From Planctomycetota bacterium (GTDB taxonomy: Bacteria; Planctomycetota; Phycisphaerae; UBA1845), in the NCBI GenBank assembly GCA_024276605.1, contig JAJRWX010000023.1:17538-81537 (forward strand): a DNA stretch of 64,000 nt, given 5' to 3'. Shown here piece by piece: positions 53,588 through 63,549 of this stretch. The notes beneath the pieces are model-generated. The model was not told the origin of the DNA. It did no database searches and saw only the letters and a list, made by a program, of their open reading frames with translations. Within the stretch, counting starts at the first letter, position 1, and each line of letters begins with the position of its first letter. The translations under genes were made by a program, and so were the position numbers.

Positions 53588-54154
53588 CTACTTGAAACGG
53601 CGGACGGTTTCATCGGTTACCAGCATGTTCACCGGTCTGTCTAAAGGCCCCATGGGGATAGTGGTTGGCGAGACTTGCATTTCCAGGGCGAAACCACAGG
53701 CAGTGCCCTCAAATTCGGCGTGGGATAAGAAACGATCGTAAAAGCCGCGACCCCGACCCAGACGATTGCCGAACTCGTCGAAGGCTACGCCGGGAACAAT
53801 CACTAGATCGATCAGGGACGTAGGGAAGGGAATGCCGGTCACCGGCTCGCGGATGCCCATCGGTGTCACGATAAGGTCATCTGTAAGCGAACGAATCTCC
53901 ATCGCCAACATGCGCCGTTGATTCCAACTCACCTTGGGCGCCAACACACGTTTGCGATCCTGCCACGCTCTAAGCACCAGCGCAGACGTGTCCGGCTCAG
54001 TCGGTAGTGACAGAAATACCATAATCACTTCCGACTTAATGTATTCGGGCTGCTCAAACAGCCGATGACACACGCGCAGCGACTTAGCACTTCGCACATC
54101 GGCGGGCATGTCAGCTAGAAGCTTTCGATATCTTTGTCGTAGTTCTTTTTTCAC
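53588..54154 (-). CDS. 5-formyltetrahydrofolate cyclo-ligase
   Basis: This enzyme converts 5-formyl-THF to 5,10-methenyl-THF with ATP. The 188-residue protein has KKELRQRYRKLLADM at the start, the substrate segment VMVFLSLPTEPDTSALVLRAWQDRKRVLAPKV, and the diagnostic NRLGRGRGFYDRFL, followed by CGFALEMQVSPTTIPMGPLDRPVNMLVT. The start is GTG. No 6S RNA was recognised beside it, unlike in Proteobacteria. Confidence 0.93.
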   Translation of the reverse strand: MKKELRQRYRKLLADMPADVRSAKSLRVCHRLFEQPEYIKSEVIMVFLSLPTEPDTSALVLRAWQDRKRVLAPKVSWNQRRMLAMEIRSLTDDLIVTPMGIREPVTGIPFPTSLIDLVIVPGVAFDEFGNRLGRGRGFYDRFLSHAEFEGTACGFALEMQVSPTTIPMGPLDRPVNMLVTDETVRRFK

Positions 54155-54268
54155 TGCCGACTCGGCACTGAAAACGCAGCCACATTCGAGCGTCTTATCA
54201 CAGTCAAACTCGGGAGAAGTCTACTCGACCCGATATCAACACATAAGACAATGTTAGTTACGCTTTCT

Positions 54269-55708
54269 CTATTCGTTTTCGGCCCTTAGGCGACGAACCT
54301 GTTCCAAATACGCCTTGGCTACTGCTTCCCACCCACGCTCCGTGGGCAGGTAATATCGCTTGTCCACACCAAGGTAGTCTTGATCCACTATAGCGTCTTG
54401 TGCGTCGTGGGGGTACTGGTATCCGACGCCGGAACCAAGTTTTTCCGCGCCTTTATATGAGGCTGATCGCAGATGCCTGGGGACCGGTATCGACTGCCCG
54501 GTACGAACATCTTCCGCAGCACCCCAGATCGCTTTCGCAGAAGCATTGGACTTTTGAGCGCAGGCCAGGTAAATCACCGCCTGGGCCAAGATCAACTGAC
54601 ACTCAGGCATACCCACAACAAGCGTGGCTGAGGCGGCTGCCTGGGCAAGAATCAGGCCTTGTGGGTCGGCGTTGCCAATATCTTCGGACGCACTAATAAC
54701 GACCCGCCGTGCGACAAATCGAGGATCTTCCCCCCCTTCCAACATCCGCGCCAGCCAATAAACAGCCGCATCCGGATCGCTACCACGAATGGATTTGATC
54801 ATCGCACTAATCGAATCGTAATGGACATCACCATCCGCATCATAAGTCAGCGCTTTCCGTTGAATCGACTCCTCGGCGACTTTCAGATCAATAACCACCG
54901 TAGCCCCACCGGAAGTTGAAACTTGCGAAAGGACGGCGATTTCCAAGGCCGTCAGGGCACGTCTGGCATCACCGTCGGCAACTTTCGCTAGGTGATCCGC
55001 AGCCTCTTTTGTCAGTGTGATGTTATGCTTGCCCAAGCCTCGATGCGCATCATGAATAGCACGATATAACAGTTGCTTGAGATGCTCGGATGACAATAGC
55101 TGAAACTGAAAGATTTGACTGCGTGAAATCAACGGGGAGTTCACAGCGAAAAACGGGTTTTCCGTCGTCGCCCCGATCAAAATCACCGTGCCATCTTCCA
55201 CATCTCCCAGAAGCACATCCTGCTGCGATTTACTGAAACGGTGCAACTCGTCCACGAACAAGATCGTCCGCTCACCCGCAGTCTCCAAGCGTTGACGGGC
55301 TTGGTCGAGAATCGCACGGACTTCCTTAACCCCCACCGCGGCGGCATTGACCTGTGCAAAATAAGCTGATGTGGTTGCCGCAATAACCATAGCCAGCGTG
55401 GTTTTACCCGTACCAGCTGGTCCATAGAAAAGTGCGCTGGTGAGCCGATCAGCTTCGAGCATCCGTCGAAGCAGCTTCCCTTCGCCTAAAAATTCTTCCT
55501 GTCCTAGAAATTCTTCCAAGGTAGCCGGCCTCATCCGCACGGCCAACGGCTCCACCTGTGATCTATGCTGTTTTTTCTGCGCTGCGAATAAGTCCACTGC
55601 AAACTCCCGATTGGCCTCATTATAGGTCGGTAGCGGGATTTCGTCCCCTATGGTGAAGGCAACGCCTTGGTGTTCGATTTTCAGGCTCTCAGAAGGCTTC
55701 TTTGCCAT
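54269..55708 (-). CDS. rarA: RarA (MgsA), AAA+ ATPase of replication-fork maintenance
   Basis: This 479-residue clamp-loader-related ATPase acts at stalled forks. Walker A is FYGPAGTGKTTLA, Walker B ILFVDELHRFSKSQQD, and sensor 1 ILIGATTENPFFAVN, all standard. The C-terminal part has YWLARMLEGGEDPRFVARR and the tail NASAKAIWGAAEDVRTG...PRHLRSASYKGAEKLGSGVGYQYPHD, typical of RarA. ATG 55708. It is divergent to glmS. Confidence 0.94.
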   Translation of the reverse strand: MAKKPSESLKIEHQGVAFTIGDEIPLPTYNEANREFAVDLFAAQKKQHRSQVEPLAVRMRPATLEEFLGQEEFLGEGKLLRRMLEADRLTSALFYGPAGTGKTTLAMVIAATTSAYFAQVNAAAVGVKEVRAILDQARQRLETAGERTILFVDELHRFSKSQQDVLLGDVEDGTVILIGATTENPFFAVNSPLISRSQIFQFQLLSSEHLKQLLYRAIHDAHRGLGKHNITLTKEAADHLAKVADGDARRALTALEIAVLSQVSTSGGATVVIDLKVAEESIQRKALTYDADGDVHYDSISAMIKSIRGSDPDAAVYWLARMLEGGEDPRFVARRVVISASEDIGNADPQGLILAQAAASATLVVGMPECQLILAQAVIYLACAQKSNASAKAIWGAAEDVRTGQSIPVPRHLRSASYKGAEKLGSGVGYQYPHDAQDAIVDQDYLGVDKRYYLPTERGWEAVAKAYLEQVRRLRAENE

Positions 55709-55831
55709 TTCTACCTACCAAGCCGATAATAGAGGAGTCGGGGGGTCGTCACATGCGTGCCGACTCGGTCCAAAGATTCGGCTTTTCCAAAGCACCCGGC
55801 TAAGTCATGCGCTGAGGAGGCGCGTAAGCCT

Positions 55832-57658
55832 ATGTGTGGGATTATTGGTTACGTCGGTCGACGGGCAGCCCTGCCGATTATGATGGATGGTTTGCGGCGA
55901 CTGGAATATCGTGGTTACGACTCCTCCGGTGTCGCGCTGGTTAAGCCGGAAAAAGTCACGGTCATTAAGTCGGCTGGTCGATTGTCCGTCCTTGAAGGTG
56001 GGCTTGATTATGACACCAACTTGGAAACACAAGGCATAGGGCATACGCGCTGGGCCACGCACGGTGCGCCGACGGACATCAACGCTCACCCACATACTGA
56101 TTCGAGCGGCAAGATCGCTATCATCCATAACGGTATCATAGAAAACAACCGCGCGCTACGCACTTATCTCGAACAAAAAGGTGTCACCTTCCAAAGCGAT
56201 ACGGATACCGAAGTGCTCGCCCAACTCATCGGACAATTGTATGACGGCGACCTTGAACAAGCCGTGCGACTCGCGCTGCGTGAAGTCTCGGGCACGTATG
56301 GTATTGCGGTCGTTTGCGCTGACGAACCTGATTTGATCATCGCCGCGAGGAAAGGTAGCCCGCTGATCGTGGGTGTCGGTCAGGGGGAACATATCCTCGC
56401 CTCCGACGCCGCGGCCATCCTCGCCCATACCACACAAGTCGTTTACATTAGTGACAATGAAATGGCACGTATAACACCAGACAATCTTAGGATTACCACA
56501 CTGGAGGCCATCCCCGTTGCCAAAGAAACCGAAGAGATTGAATGGTCGCTCGATCAGATCGAACTAGCCGGCTATGAACACTTCATGCTCAAGGAAATCT
56601 ACGAACAACCGGAGTCCCTGGAAAACTGTCTGAGCGGTCGAATCGACTTAGCAGAGGGCATGGTACATCTCGGTGGATTGGCGGATTGTGCCCGCGAACT
56701 CGCACGGGCCAAGCGTATTATTGTCACCGGATGCGGCACCGCATGGCATGCGGGACTGGTGGGCGAATATTTATTTGAAGAATTGTTACGCGTGCCTACC
56801 GAAACCGAATATGCCAGCGAATTCCGCTACCGTAATCCGGTGATCGATGACGGGACCATTGTGATTGCGGTTTCACAAAGTGGCGAAACCGCCGACACAC
56901 AGGCCGCCATTCGTGAAGCCAAGCAGCGCGGCGCGCTAGTGCTCGGTGTGGTTAACGTGGTGGGATCGACCATCCCGCGAGAAACTGACGCCGGCGTTTA
57001 TTTGCACGTCGGCCCGGAAATCGGGGTCGCCAGCACCAAGGCGTTTACCGGGCAGGTTACAGTACTAGCCCTGATCGCGAGTTATCTCGGGCGAAGAAAA
57101 CATCTTTCCCCAACAGCCGCCGCACAGTTTATCAAGGCGCTGTCGGAAATACCTGATCAGATTCGCGCAACGCTACAACACGCAAGCACCGCCAAACAAG
57201 TAGCTCAGCAATATGCCAATCGCGAGAACTGGCTCTATCTCGGACGTGGTTACAATTATCCCGTAGCTTTGGAAGGTGCGCTGAAGCTAAAAGAAATCAG
57301 CTACATTCACGCTGAAGGCTTACCAGCCGCCGAAATGAAACACGGCCCGATCGCACTCATTACCGACGGTATGCCTGTAGTTTGCATTGCGACCAGCGGC
57401 ACGCAATACAATAAAATTCTTAGTAATATGTCCGAGGTGCGTGCTAGAGGTGGAAGTGTTATCGCCATCGCCACGGAAGGCGACCGAGACATCCAAGACG
57501 TAGCGGATCACGTACTATACGTGCCGGATACCATCGAACCATTACAGCCGTTGCTCACCGTGATACCGCTTCAACTGATCGCCTACCACGCCGCAGTCAT
57601 GCGCGGTTGCAACGTGGATAAACCAAGAAACCTTGCGAAAAGTGTTACCGTGGAATAG
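55832..57658 (+). CDS. glmS: Glucosamine-6-phosphate synthase (isomerizing)
   Basis: GlmS makes glucosamine-6-P from fructose-6-P and glutamine, the first step of UDP-GlcNAc synthesis. ATG 55832 puts the catalytic Cys at position 2 (MCGIIGYVGRRAALP). The glutaminase domain is followed by two SIS domains (VTGCGTAWHAGLVGEYL, ISQSGETADTQAAIREA as VSQSGETAD). The C-terminus is NVDKPRNLAKSVTVE. At 608 residues the length is normal. GAGGAGG is 11 bases before the start. No glmS ribozyme was seen upstream. The product feeds the GlmU-like enzyme elsewhere in this window. Confidence 0.97.
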   Translation: MCGIIGYVGRRAALPIMMDGLRRLEYRGYDSSGVALVKPEKVTVIKSAGRLSVLEGGLDYDTNLETQGIGHTRWATHGAPTDINAHPHTDSSGKIAIIHNGIIENNRALRTYLEQKGVTFQSDTDTEVLAQLIGQLYDGDLEQAVRLALREVSGTYGIAVVCADEPDLIIAARKGSPLIVGVGQGEHILASDAAAILAHTTQVVYISDNEMARITPDNLRITTLEAIPVAKETEEIEWSLDQIELAGYEHFMLKEIYEQPESLENCLSGRIDLAEGMVHLGGLADCARELARAKRIIVTGCGTAWHAGLVGEYLFEELLRVPTETEYASEFRYRNPVIDDGTIVIAVSQSGETADTQAAIREAKQRGALVLGVVNVVGSTIPRETDAGVYLHVGPEIGVASTKAFTGQVTVLALIASYLGRRKHLSPTAAAQFIKALSEIPDQIRATLQHASTAKQVAQQYANRENWLYLGRGYNYPVALEGALKLKEISYIHAEGLPAAEMKHGPIALITDGMPVVCIATSGTQYNKILSNMSEVRARGGSVIAIATEGDRDIQDVADHVLYVPDTIEPLQPLLTVIPLQLIAYHAAVMRGCNVDKPRNLAKSVTVE

Positions 57659-57698
57659 GTCAGCGCACTTTTGCCAGGTATATCATGGCATTCCGTCA

Positions 57699-57716
57699 TT
57701 CCCGCGAATGTGGGAA
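57699..57716. repeat. ATTCCCGCG...GGGAA short inverted repeat
   Basis: TTCCCGCGAATGTGGGAA, preceded by CGTCA, resembles the short dispersed inverted repeats (dRS3-like) of other bacteria. It lies between glmS and the convergent tolC-like gene. Confidence 0.5.
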
Positions 57717-57750
57717 CCATGGAGGACAGGATGTCTGTCGATACACCGCT

Positions 57751-59382
57751 TTATTTTTGATTCAGTGAGATAGCCTTCTCCGGACTGATTTTTTGTGTCG
57801 CCGTCGCGGCATGCAGATCGCTCCATGCTAGTCGTAGACGAATGCGCGCTCGGGCAAGATTGGCATCTGCGGTAATATAATCTCGCTGCGTCTCGTTGAG
57901 TCTGGTGAGAGGTTGTTTTCCACCAAGGTAGGCCGCTTGCACGATACGGCGATTCTTAAAAGCCGTTTCCAAAGCCTCGCGGCGAATGATGATTTTCTCC
58001 TGCGCCTCCGTAACGGCTATCATCGCTTGCTTCACCTCCGATTGTACGGCCAGCATGACACGTCGCTCGCGTGCGATGGTTTCATCAAGCCGAGCCTGCG
58101 TTTCTCGTACGCGTGCTTCGATCGCACCACCGGTATACAGCGCCCATCGAATGGCCAGGAATGCTGCGGAGGTTTGATCTTCATTGCTGTATCGGACAGT
58201 CGTATTACTATTTAAGCCCCAAGACCCTGAAGCAGCTACAAGGGGGTACGAAAGACCCTGGGCTGCGCGAACTTGGGCCTCACGACTGCGTGTCAAATGT
58301 TTTAGTTGCGCCATATCGGGACGAAACGTCATCGCATCTTGCATACACTGTTGCGAAGAAGGTTTGGTCATCGCTTCGGGTGTTTCCATTTGTAGGGGAG
58401 AAAGATGGATTGTGGCAGGTAGATCAACGCCATCCAACCCCATGAGTTCCGCCAGCGCGACTCGCCCTATTTCACGATTACTCCGTGCGGTGGTCACGTT
58501 GGCCTGGGCAACGAGTAAAAGCACGCGAAAGTTGTTGACATCGGATGATGTCGCTCGTCCGGCGGTTTTGAGCTTTTCAGTTTCTTCGAGTTGCTCTCGA
58601 CTAAATATTTCATCGGCTTTAGCGATGCGCACCTGCTCCTGGGCAAGTTGGACGCGAAAAAATGTAGCGTCGACCGCTTGCACAATCAACCTTTGCATAT
58701 CCACCAATGCCATGGCTGATGCCCGATGAATATATTTAGCGGCCAACAGTTGTGCATCCCGGATGAACCCATCAAACACCGTCCAACTCAACGAGAAACC
58801 TGACGTGTGTTCACTAAAAGCGCTGCGACGCGGCTTGTCTACATCGTCTCCTAGCACTAGATTGCGCAGCGCTTCGGTAAGGAAGTTTGTGCTTTGAGGT
58901 TCCGGTGTCGCAATAGCATTTGGCGCTATCAACGACTCGAAACGATTGTTATTAGAAGGTGTTTGAAAAACACGCGTCGTGTTGTGGGCGAAAAATAGTT
59001 GTGGTAGATATTGTGCGCGGGCTTCGTCAATTCTAGCCGCGGCGGATTCAAGTCTGGCCTGAGCTATGTGAATATCAGGATTGGCCCGCACCGCAATCGC
59101 TCGGGCATCTTCGAGCGTCAATTCACCTTCGGGTAGCATACGTTTGGCCTCATCCATAGGCACAGGTACTCCGTAGGTGCTTATGCGTAGCGAATCTTCA
59201 GGTGGCAATTCAGCTAGCGCTTCTCGGTGACGTTCTATCATGGTCTCCCAGGGAGTGGGTGGGGCATGACATCCACTAAGAAAAATCAACCAACAAGATA
59301 TGGTTAACCCTATGTACGTACTATGGCTATGCGTGCGAGGTCGCAATGAACTCAGGCTCGTATATTCTTGACGGTTTGTCAT
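57751..59382 (-). CDS. TolC-family outer-membrane efflux lipoprotein
   Basis: This is a 543-residue protein with a lipoprotein signal (LTISCWLIFLSGCHAPP), so it is likely anchored to the membrane by a lipid. The TolC signature is long helices in two repeats: LTLEDARAIAVRANPDIHIAQARLESAAARIDEARAQYLPQL and LIVQAVDATFFRVQLAQEQVRIAKADEIF, then RREALETAFKNRRIVQAAYLGGKQPLTRLNETQRDY. It exports substrates of the adjacent RND pump. It follows the pump gene after about 30 bases on the same strand. Confidence 0.92.
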   Translation of the reverse strand: MTNRQEYTSLSSLRPRTHSHSTYIGLTISCWLIFLSGCHAPPTPWETMIERHREALAELPPEDSLRISTYGVPVPMDEAKRMLPEGELTLEDARAIAVRANPDIHIAQARLESAAARIDEARAQYLPQLFFAHNTTRVFQTPSNNNRFESLIAPNAIATPEPQSTNFLTEALRNLVLGDDVDKPRRSAFSEHTSGFSLSWTVFDGFIRDAQLLAAKYIHRASAMALVDMQRLIVQAVDATFFRVQLAQEQVRIAKADEIFSREQLEETEKLKTAGRATSSDVNNFRVLLLVAQANVTTARSNREIGRVALAELMGLDGVDLPATIHLSPLQMETPEAMTKPSSQQCMQDAMTFRPDMAQLKHLTRSREAQVRAAQGLSYPLVAASGSWGLNSNTTVRYSNEDQTSAAFLAIRWALYTGGAIEARVRETQARLDETIARERRVMLAVQSEVKQAMIAVTEAQEKIIIRREALETAFKNRRIVQAAYLGGKQPLTRLNETQRDYITADANLARARIRLRLAWSDLHAATATQKISPEKAISLNQK

Positions 59383-59415
59383 AACGCATCCTTGTGACTG
59401 TGTATCGTCACTCTT

Positions 59416-62400
59416 TTACACAGTTTCCCCAACAGCCTCCTGAGCGGCGTGTTCAACACACTCCGGGGTAGGTAATGATCCTCCACGTCGTAACCAATAG
59501 GCCCAACGTTTTATGTCGTTGGTTACCATAAACATAGCGGGCACAATGAAGAGCGTAAGCAACGTTGCAAACATAAGTCCAAATACCATTGAAATCGTTA
59601 AGGGAATCAGCGCTTGCGCCTGTGAACTCGTCTCAAAAAGCAGTGGCAACAATCCCACGACGGTTGTGATCGATGTCAGAACGACGGCACGAAATCTCTC
59701 TTCGCCCGCTCTGGCCACCGCCTTGCAGACACTCGCGCCTTCAGACATATTTCCGTTGATGCGGTCAACCAGCACCAACGAATCATTAACCACAATACCC
59801 GCCAACGCCACCATACCAAATACGCTCATGAGCGTGACATCTGATCCCATGATCATATGCCCCACAATAGAACCCACCATACCTAATGGGACCGCACCAA
59901 GAATAATCATCGGTTGAATATACGATCGTAGGGGCAAACCAATCAGTGCATACATGATGGCCAAAGCAATGATCATTCCGCGCGCTAAGCTACTCATCGA
60001 CTCTTCAATACGTGCCCGCTGACCCTCTACTAAGTAAATAACTCCAGGAAATCTTCGAGTGATATCGGGTAGGAAACTTTGCGATATCGTATGTATCACT
60101 TGTTCGGCGTTAGCGCGTCGCTCATCCAAATCAGCTTGGATACGTATACGCCGTCGGCCATCCTGCCTACCGATTGAAGCATATCCACGTACCAGTTTTG
60201 TATCCAACACTTCACTAAAAGGTATTTCAACGCCGGCCATAGTTCGCAGGCGCATTTTTTCGATAGCCCCTAAACTACGTCGATCATCAGCCCCATAGCT
60301 TACGACAACATCCACTTCTTCATCGCCGCGTTGCAGGTGGACCGTATCACCGCCCATCAAACCCTGTCGCAGTTGTGAAGCCACATCAGCCACAGTGAGT
60401 CCTAAGTTACCGGCGTTAGGTTTGAGCCGAATCTGAAGTTCGCGTTTGCCCGGATTAAGATCGTCGGTAACGTCAAACACCCCTTCGTAGGTGGCAAGCT
60501 TGGCTTTAACCTCATCCGCTGCCTGACGTAATTGATGTAAATCTTCACCCAGCAAACGTATTTCCAGTGGCTTTTCCGTCGGCCCTAGTTCCTGGCGCGT
60601 GATGGTAAATATCTCCACGTCGTAGATGGTGCCAATATGTTGTCGCCATCTTTCGATCACCAGCGATAAATCGATATCACGGTCTTCCGCCGCCATCAAT
60701 TCGATATAGGTCTCACCGTAGGCACTACCTCGATCGGGAACAAATTCCGCCCATTCACCTACAGACGAATAAACATGTTGTACCAACACCCCTGGCTTGG
60801 CCGGCTTGATTGATGGATCATCGTTGAGCATGCGCGCAGCCTGCTCCATACGGTTGACCGCAGCTTTGGTCGTGGCAATCGGTGTTCCCTCTGGAAAGCG
60901 AACCTTGGCCCGCAATGTATTGCCGTTCACCTTGGGAAACAGCACAAAAGGCGTACGACCGCCGAACACCAAACCGATCGAAACAAACACGCTGGCACCT
61001 GCTATCGCGAGTACGATACCCCGATGAGATAAAGACCATTGAACGGCAGGTCGGTAATATGTGATAACAAACGTTTCAATGATATGATCCAGCTTTTTTC
61101 GAGTACGGAATCGCCAGTTCTCACAGTCCGCTTGCTCCTCACTCACCCATTCAGCCAAGTGAGCAGGTAAAATAGCAAACGCCTCAATCGCTGATGCGAC
61201 CACCGTGGCAATCACCACGACTGGTAAGACGTAAATAAGTTTCCCCATGACACCTTCTACGAACATCAATGGTATGAATGCGGCGATAGTCGTAAGTGAA
61301 GATAGTAATACGGGAATCGCTACTCTTCTGGTTCCCACAGCAGCAGCAAATTTAGGCGCAAGTCCATCGCGTGTTTGTTTACGAATCGCCTCCGCGATGA
61401 CAATCGCATCATCCACCACGATGCCGGTAGCCATCAATAACCCCAACAAACTAATCATATTGATCGTACCGTCCGTCATCCCCAACACGGCCACGGCCCC
61501 GGCAAACGCGATGGGAATTCCCAAGGCTACGGCTATCGTCGATCGCAAATCCATAAATAATAGCAGCGCGAACACAACGAGAACCATACCGGTTACACCG
61601 TTCTTCAAGAGCATCGTCAAACGACCATCAACATCGCGTGACGCATCGGCCCACGTAGTCAAATGAATACCTTCGGGTAAATCATGCTTAGCTGAGTCAA
61701 CGTAGTGACGTACGATGGCTGCAATCTCACTGATATCTTCCGGCCCGGTTTTGGACACAGTAATCATCGCACCGGCCTGTCCGTCGACCCTGCCGTATAG
61801 CGAGACATCTTCAAATGAGTCATGCACCTGTGCGACCTGACCTAACCGCACCGTCGCACCGTCCGGTCGGGCAATAATGACCAGTTCGGAAAAATCAGCC
61901 GCATTGTAACGCTGTCCTAATGTGCGAACGCTGATCTCCTCATGCTGCGTACGCACCGTACCTGCCGGCAGATCCAAACTACCCGCATTAATCGCATCGA
62001 TAACATGCTGAAACGTCAGCCCATATCGTTGTAACGCCTCTTCAGATAGTTTGATCGATATCTCGTAATCTCGAACACCGGCTATGCTAACCTGCGATAT
62101 CTCAGGGTTAGCCACTAGATCATCACGAATTTGTTGTGCGACGTGTTTGATGGTGTCTTCGGGTACATCACCGAAAATGCCGATGTTGATGACCACGCTA
62201 CGAATAATCACTTCAATGGCGACAGGATCTTTGGCGTCCGGCGGGAAAGTCGAAATCGCCTCCACCTTGTTACGAATCTGCTGCAATACATCGGCTGTTG
62301 ATGAAATAGACGTATCCACAGCGGCCACAACTAGGCCGACGTTATCCCGCGCTATAGAGGATAGCTCCCATATCCCCGGTACACCCTGAATGGCCCGTTC

Positions 62401-62616
62401 TATTTTGACGCAGATGCTCTGCTCGATGTCCTCGGGAGTAGCGCCGGGATATGGCACGGTGACTAAGATGTTATCCACATTCGTATCTGAATAAGTCTCG
62501 CGTGGTAATTGGCGCGCAGATACGACGCCGGCGATGATGATACCAAGCGCAAATAGGTTCGCCATCACCGGGTTGCCTACGATGGCACCGATAAGCCCAC
62601 CGGGTTGCTGCTTCAT
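59416..62616 (-). CDS. RND-family efflux permease (AcrB-like)
   Basis: This is a 1066-residue inner-membrane transporter of the hydrophobe/amphiphile efflux type. It has the two large periplasmic loops and 12 helices: NPVMANLFALGIIIAGVVSAR, LLGLLMATGIVVDDAIVIAEAIRK (proton-relay region) and VFGMVALAGIVVNDSLVLVDRING. The typical TVPYPGATPEDIEQSICVKIERAI pattern is present. I use ATG 62616 with GGAG ten bases upstream, and ATG 62649 is possible. No HlyD-like adaptor is encoded next to it, so the tripartite pump is incomplete here. Confidence 0.93.
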   Translation of the reverse strand: MKQQPGGLIGAIVGNPVMANLFALGIIIAGVVSARQLPRETYSDTNVDNILVTVPYPGATPEDIEQSICVKIERAIQGVPGIWELSSIARDNVGLVVAAVDTSISSTADVLQQIRNKVEAISTFPPDAKDPVAIEVIIRSVVINIGIFGDVPEDTIKHVAQQIRDDLVANPEISQVSIAGVRDYEISIKLSEEALQRYGLTFQHVIDAINAGSLDLPAGTVRTQHEEISVRTLGQRYNAADFSELVIIARPDGATVRLGQVAQVHDSFEDVSLYGRVDGQAGAMITVSKTGPEDISEIAAIVRHYVDSAKHDLPEGIHLTTWADASRDVDGRLTMLLKNGVTGMVLVVFALLLFMDLRSTIAVALGIPIAFAGAVAVLGMTDGTINMISLLGLLMATGIVVDDAIVIAEAIRKQTRDGLAPKFAAAVGTRRVAIPVLLSSLTTIAAFIPLMFVEGVMGKLIYVLPVVVIATVVASAIEAFAILPAHLAEWVSEEQADCENWRFRTRKKLDHIIETFVITYYRPAVQWSLSHRGIVLAIAGASVFVSIGLVFGGRTPFVLFPKVNGNTLRAKVRFPEGTPIATTKAAVNRMEQAARMLNDDPSIKPAKPGVLVQHVYSSVGEWAEFVPDRGSAYGETYIELMAAEDRDIDLSLVIERWRQHIGTIYDVEIFTITRQELGPTEKPLEIRLLGEDLHQLRQAADEVKAKLATYEGVFDVTDDLNPGKRELQIRLKPNAGNLGLTVADVASQLRQGLMGGDTVHLQRGDEEVDVVVSYGADDRRSLGAIEKMRLRTMAGVEIPFSEVLDTKLVRGYASIGRQDGRRRIRIQADLDERRANAEQVIHTISQSFLPDITRRFPGVIYLVEGQRARIEESMSSLARGMIIALAIMYALIGLPLRSYIQPMIILGAVPLGMVGSIVGHMIMGSDVTLMSVFGMVALAGIVVNDSLVLVDRINGNMSEGASVCKAVARAGEERFRAVVLTSITTVVGLLPLLFETSSQAQALIPLTISMVFGLMFATLLTLFIVPAMFMVTNDIKRWAYWLRRGGSLPTPECVEHAAQEAVGETV

Positions 62617-62765
62617 ATCAGATAAGCTCCGCCCAAACCCATTCCGCATCTTCCTTCACTTCGTACCGGCCAACTCAACTGCTTGCGTAGTGTCCTTCCC
62701 GATGATGACGTGTCAATACGATAGAGCAGCCACCACGACATATCCGCCTCATTATCAATGTATCG

Positions 62766-63440
62766 TTACATCCAAAATTTATTGACGCGAATGTCTTCAA
62801 CGAGTGACAGAATTCGATCGCGCAGCTCACGCGTGATGCGTACGATTTGCTTAGCTTCTGAGAGTCCCTCGTATGCCGGACTCCATGGCTCACCAATATT
62901 GAAGCAAAATGGCCCACGTATTACATTAACCATACGAAAAAGATGTCCGTCGATCACTTGACGCTTCTTGGGGTTTTCGCGCAGACAATGCCTTGGCACC
63001 AGTAAGGCTATGGGGACGATAGGAACTTGGGCAGCGAGATAAATTCGCGCAACACCGGGCATGAATCGTCCCAATGAAAAGGTCTCCTGAATATCACCCT
63101 CGGGTGCGATGATCACCGGCTCACTTTTTTTCAAATACTTGACCGACTTTTCAACCACTGAATGCGCGTCCGGCGTGAATGCATTGATAGACTCCATGGC
63201 ATCGAGGCATTTGGTACCCATCCAGGATTGATAGCCCGGACCAATGATGTAATGAACCGGTTCGTTCACGACGGGTGTCAGCCAAAATCCGTCGTGTGAT
63301 GAAATGTGGTTGACAGCGTATATTTTTGGGCCTGGCGGAATCCTATCACGCCCCCAAACGTGCGTCTCGATGAAGCAACGCTGATACAGTTTGACACCGT
63401 ACCTGTTGATACCATGCAGTATTCGGGGGAATAAATTCAT
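62766..63440 (-). CDS. PlsC-like 1-acylglycerol-3-phosphate acyltransferase
   Basis: This 224-residue protein has the acyltransferase motif NHISSHDGFWL (H45 and D50, HX4D), and a second block IIAPEGDIQETFSLGRFMPGVARIYLAA that carries the EG element. It should acylate lysophosphatidate or a related lipid. There is a short hydrophobic N-terminal stretch but no signal peptide. It is about 150 bases upstream of the RND gene on the same strand, with a glycosyltransferase before it. Confidence 0.85.
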   Translation of the reverse strand: MNLFPRILHGINRYGVKLYQRCFIETHVWGRDRIPPGPKIYAVNHISSHDGFWLTPVVNEPVHYIIGPGYQSWMGTKCLDAMESINAFTPDAHSVVEKSVKYLKKSEPVIIAPEGDIQETFSLGRFMPGVARIYLAAQVPIVPIALLVPRHCLRENPKKRQVIDGHLFRMVNVIRGPFCFNIGEPWSPAYEGLSEAKQIVRITRELRDRILSLVEDIRVNKFWM

Positions 63441-63549
63441 GACAGTTGCTGAGTCGCCGGCATTCTGTTACCGGAGAAGTCCCACTTATGTTACAGCAAG
63501 CCGCAAGCTTTAGCCTCCGTGGCGTTACCACGAGAAAACGAGACGTGCT

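Noticed and set aside
55709-55831. glmS ribozyme upstream of glmS
   Set aside because: The leader between rarA and glmS is only about 120 bases and shows no recognisable ribozyme core.
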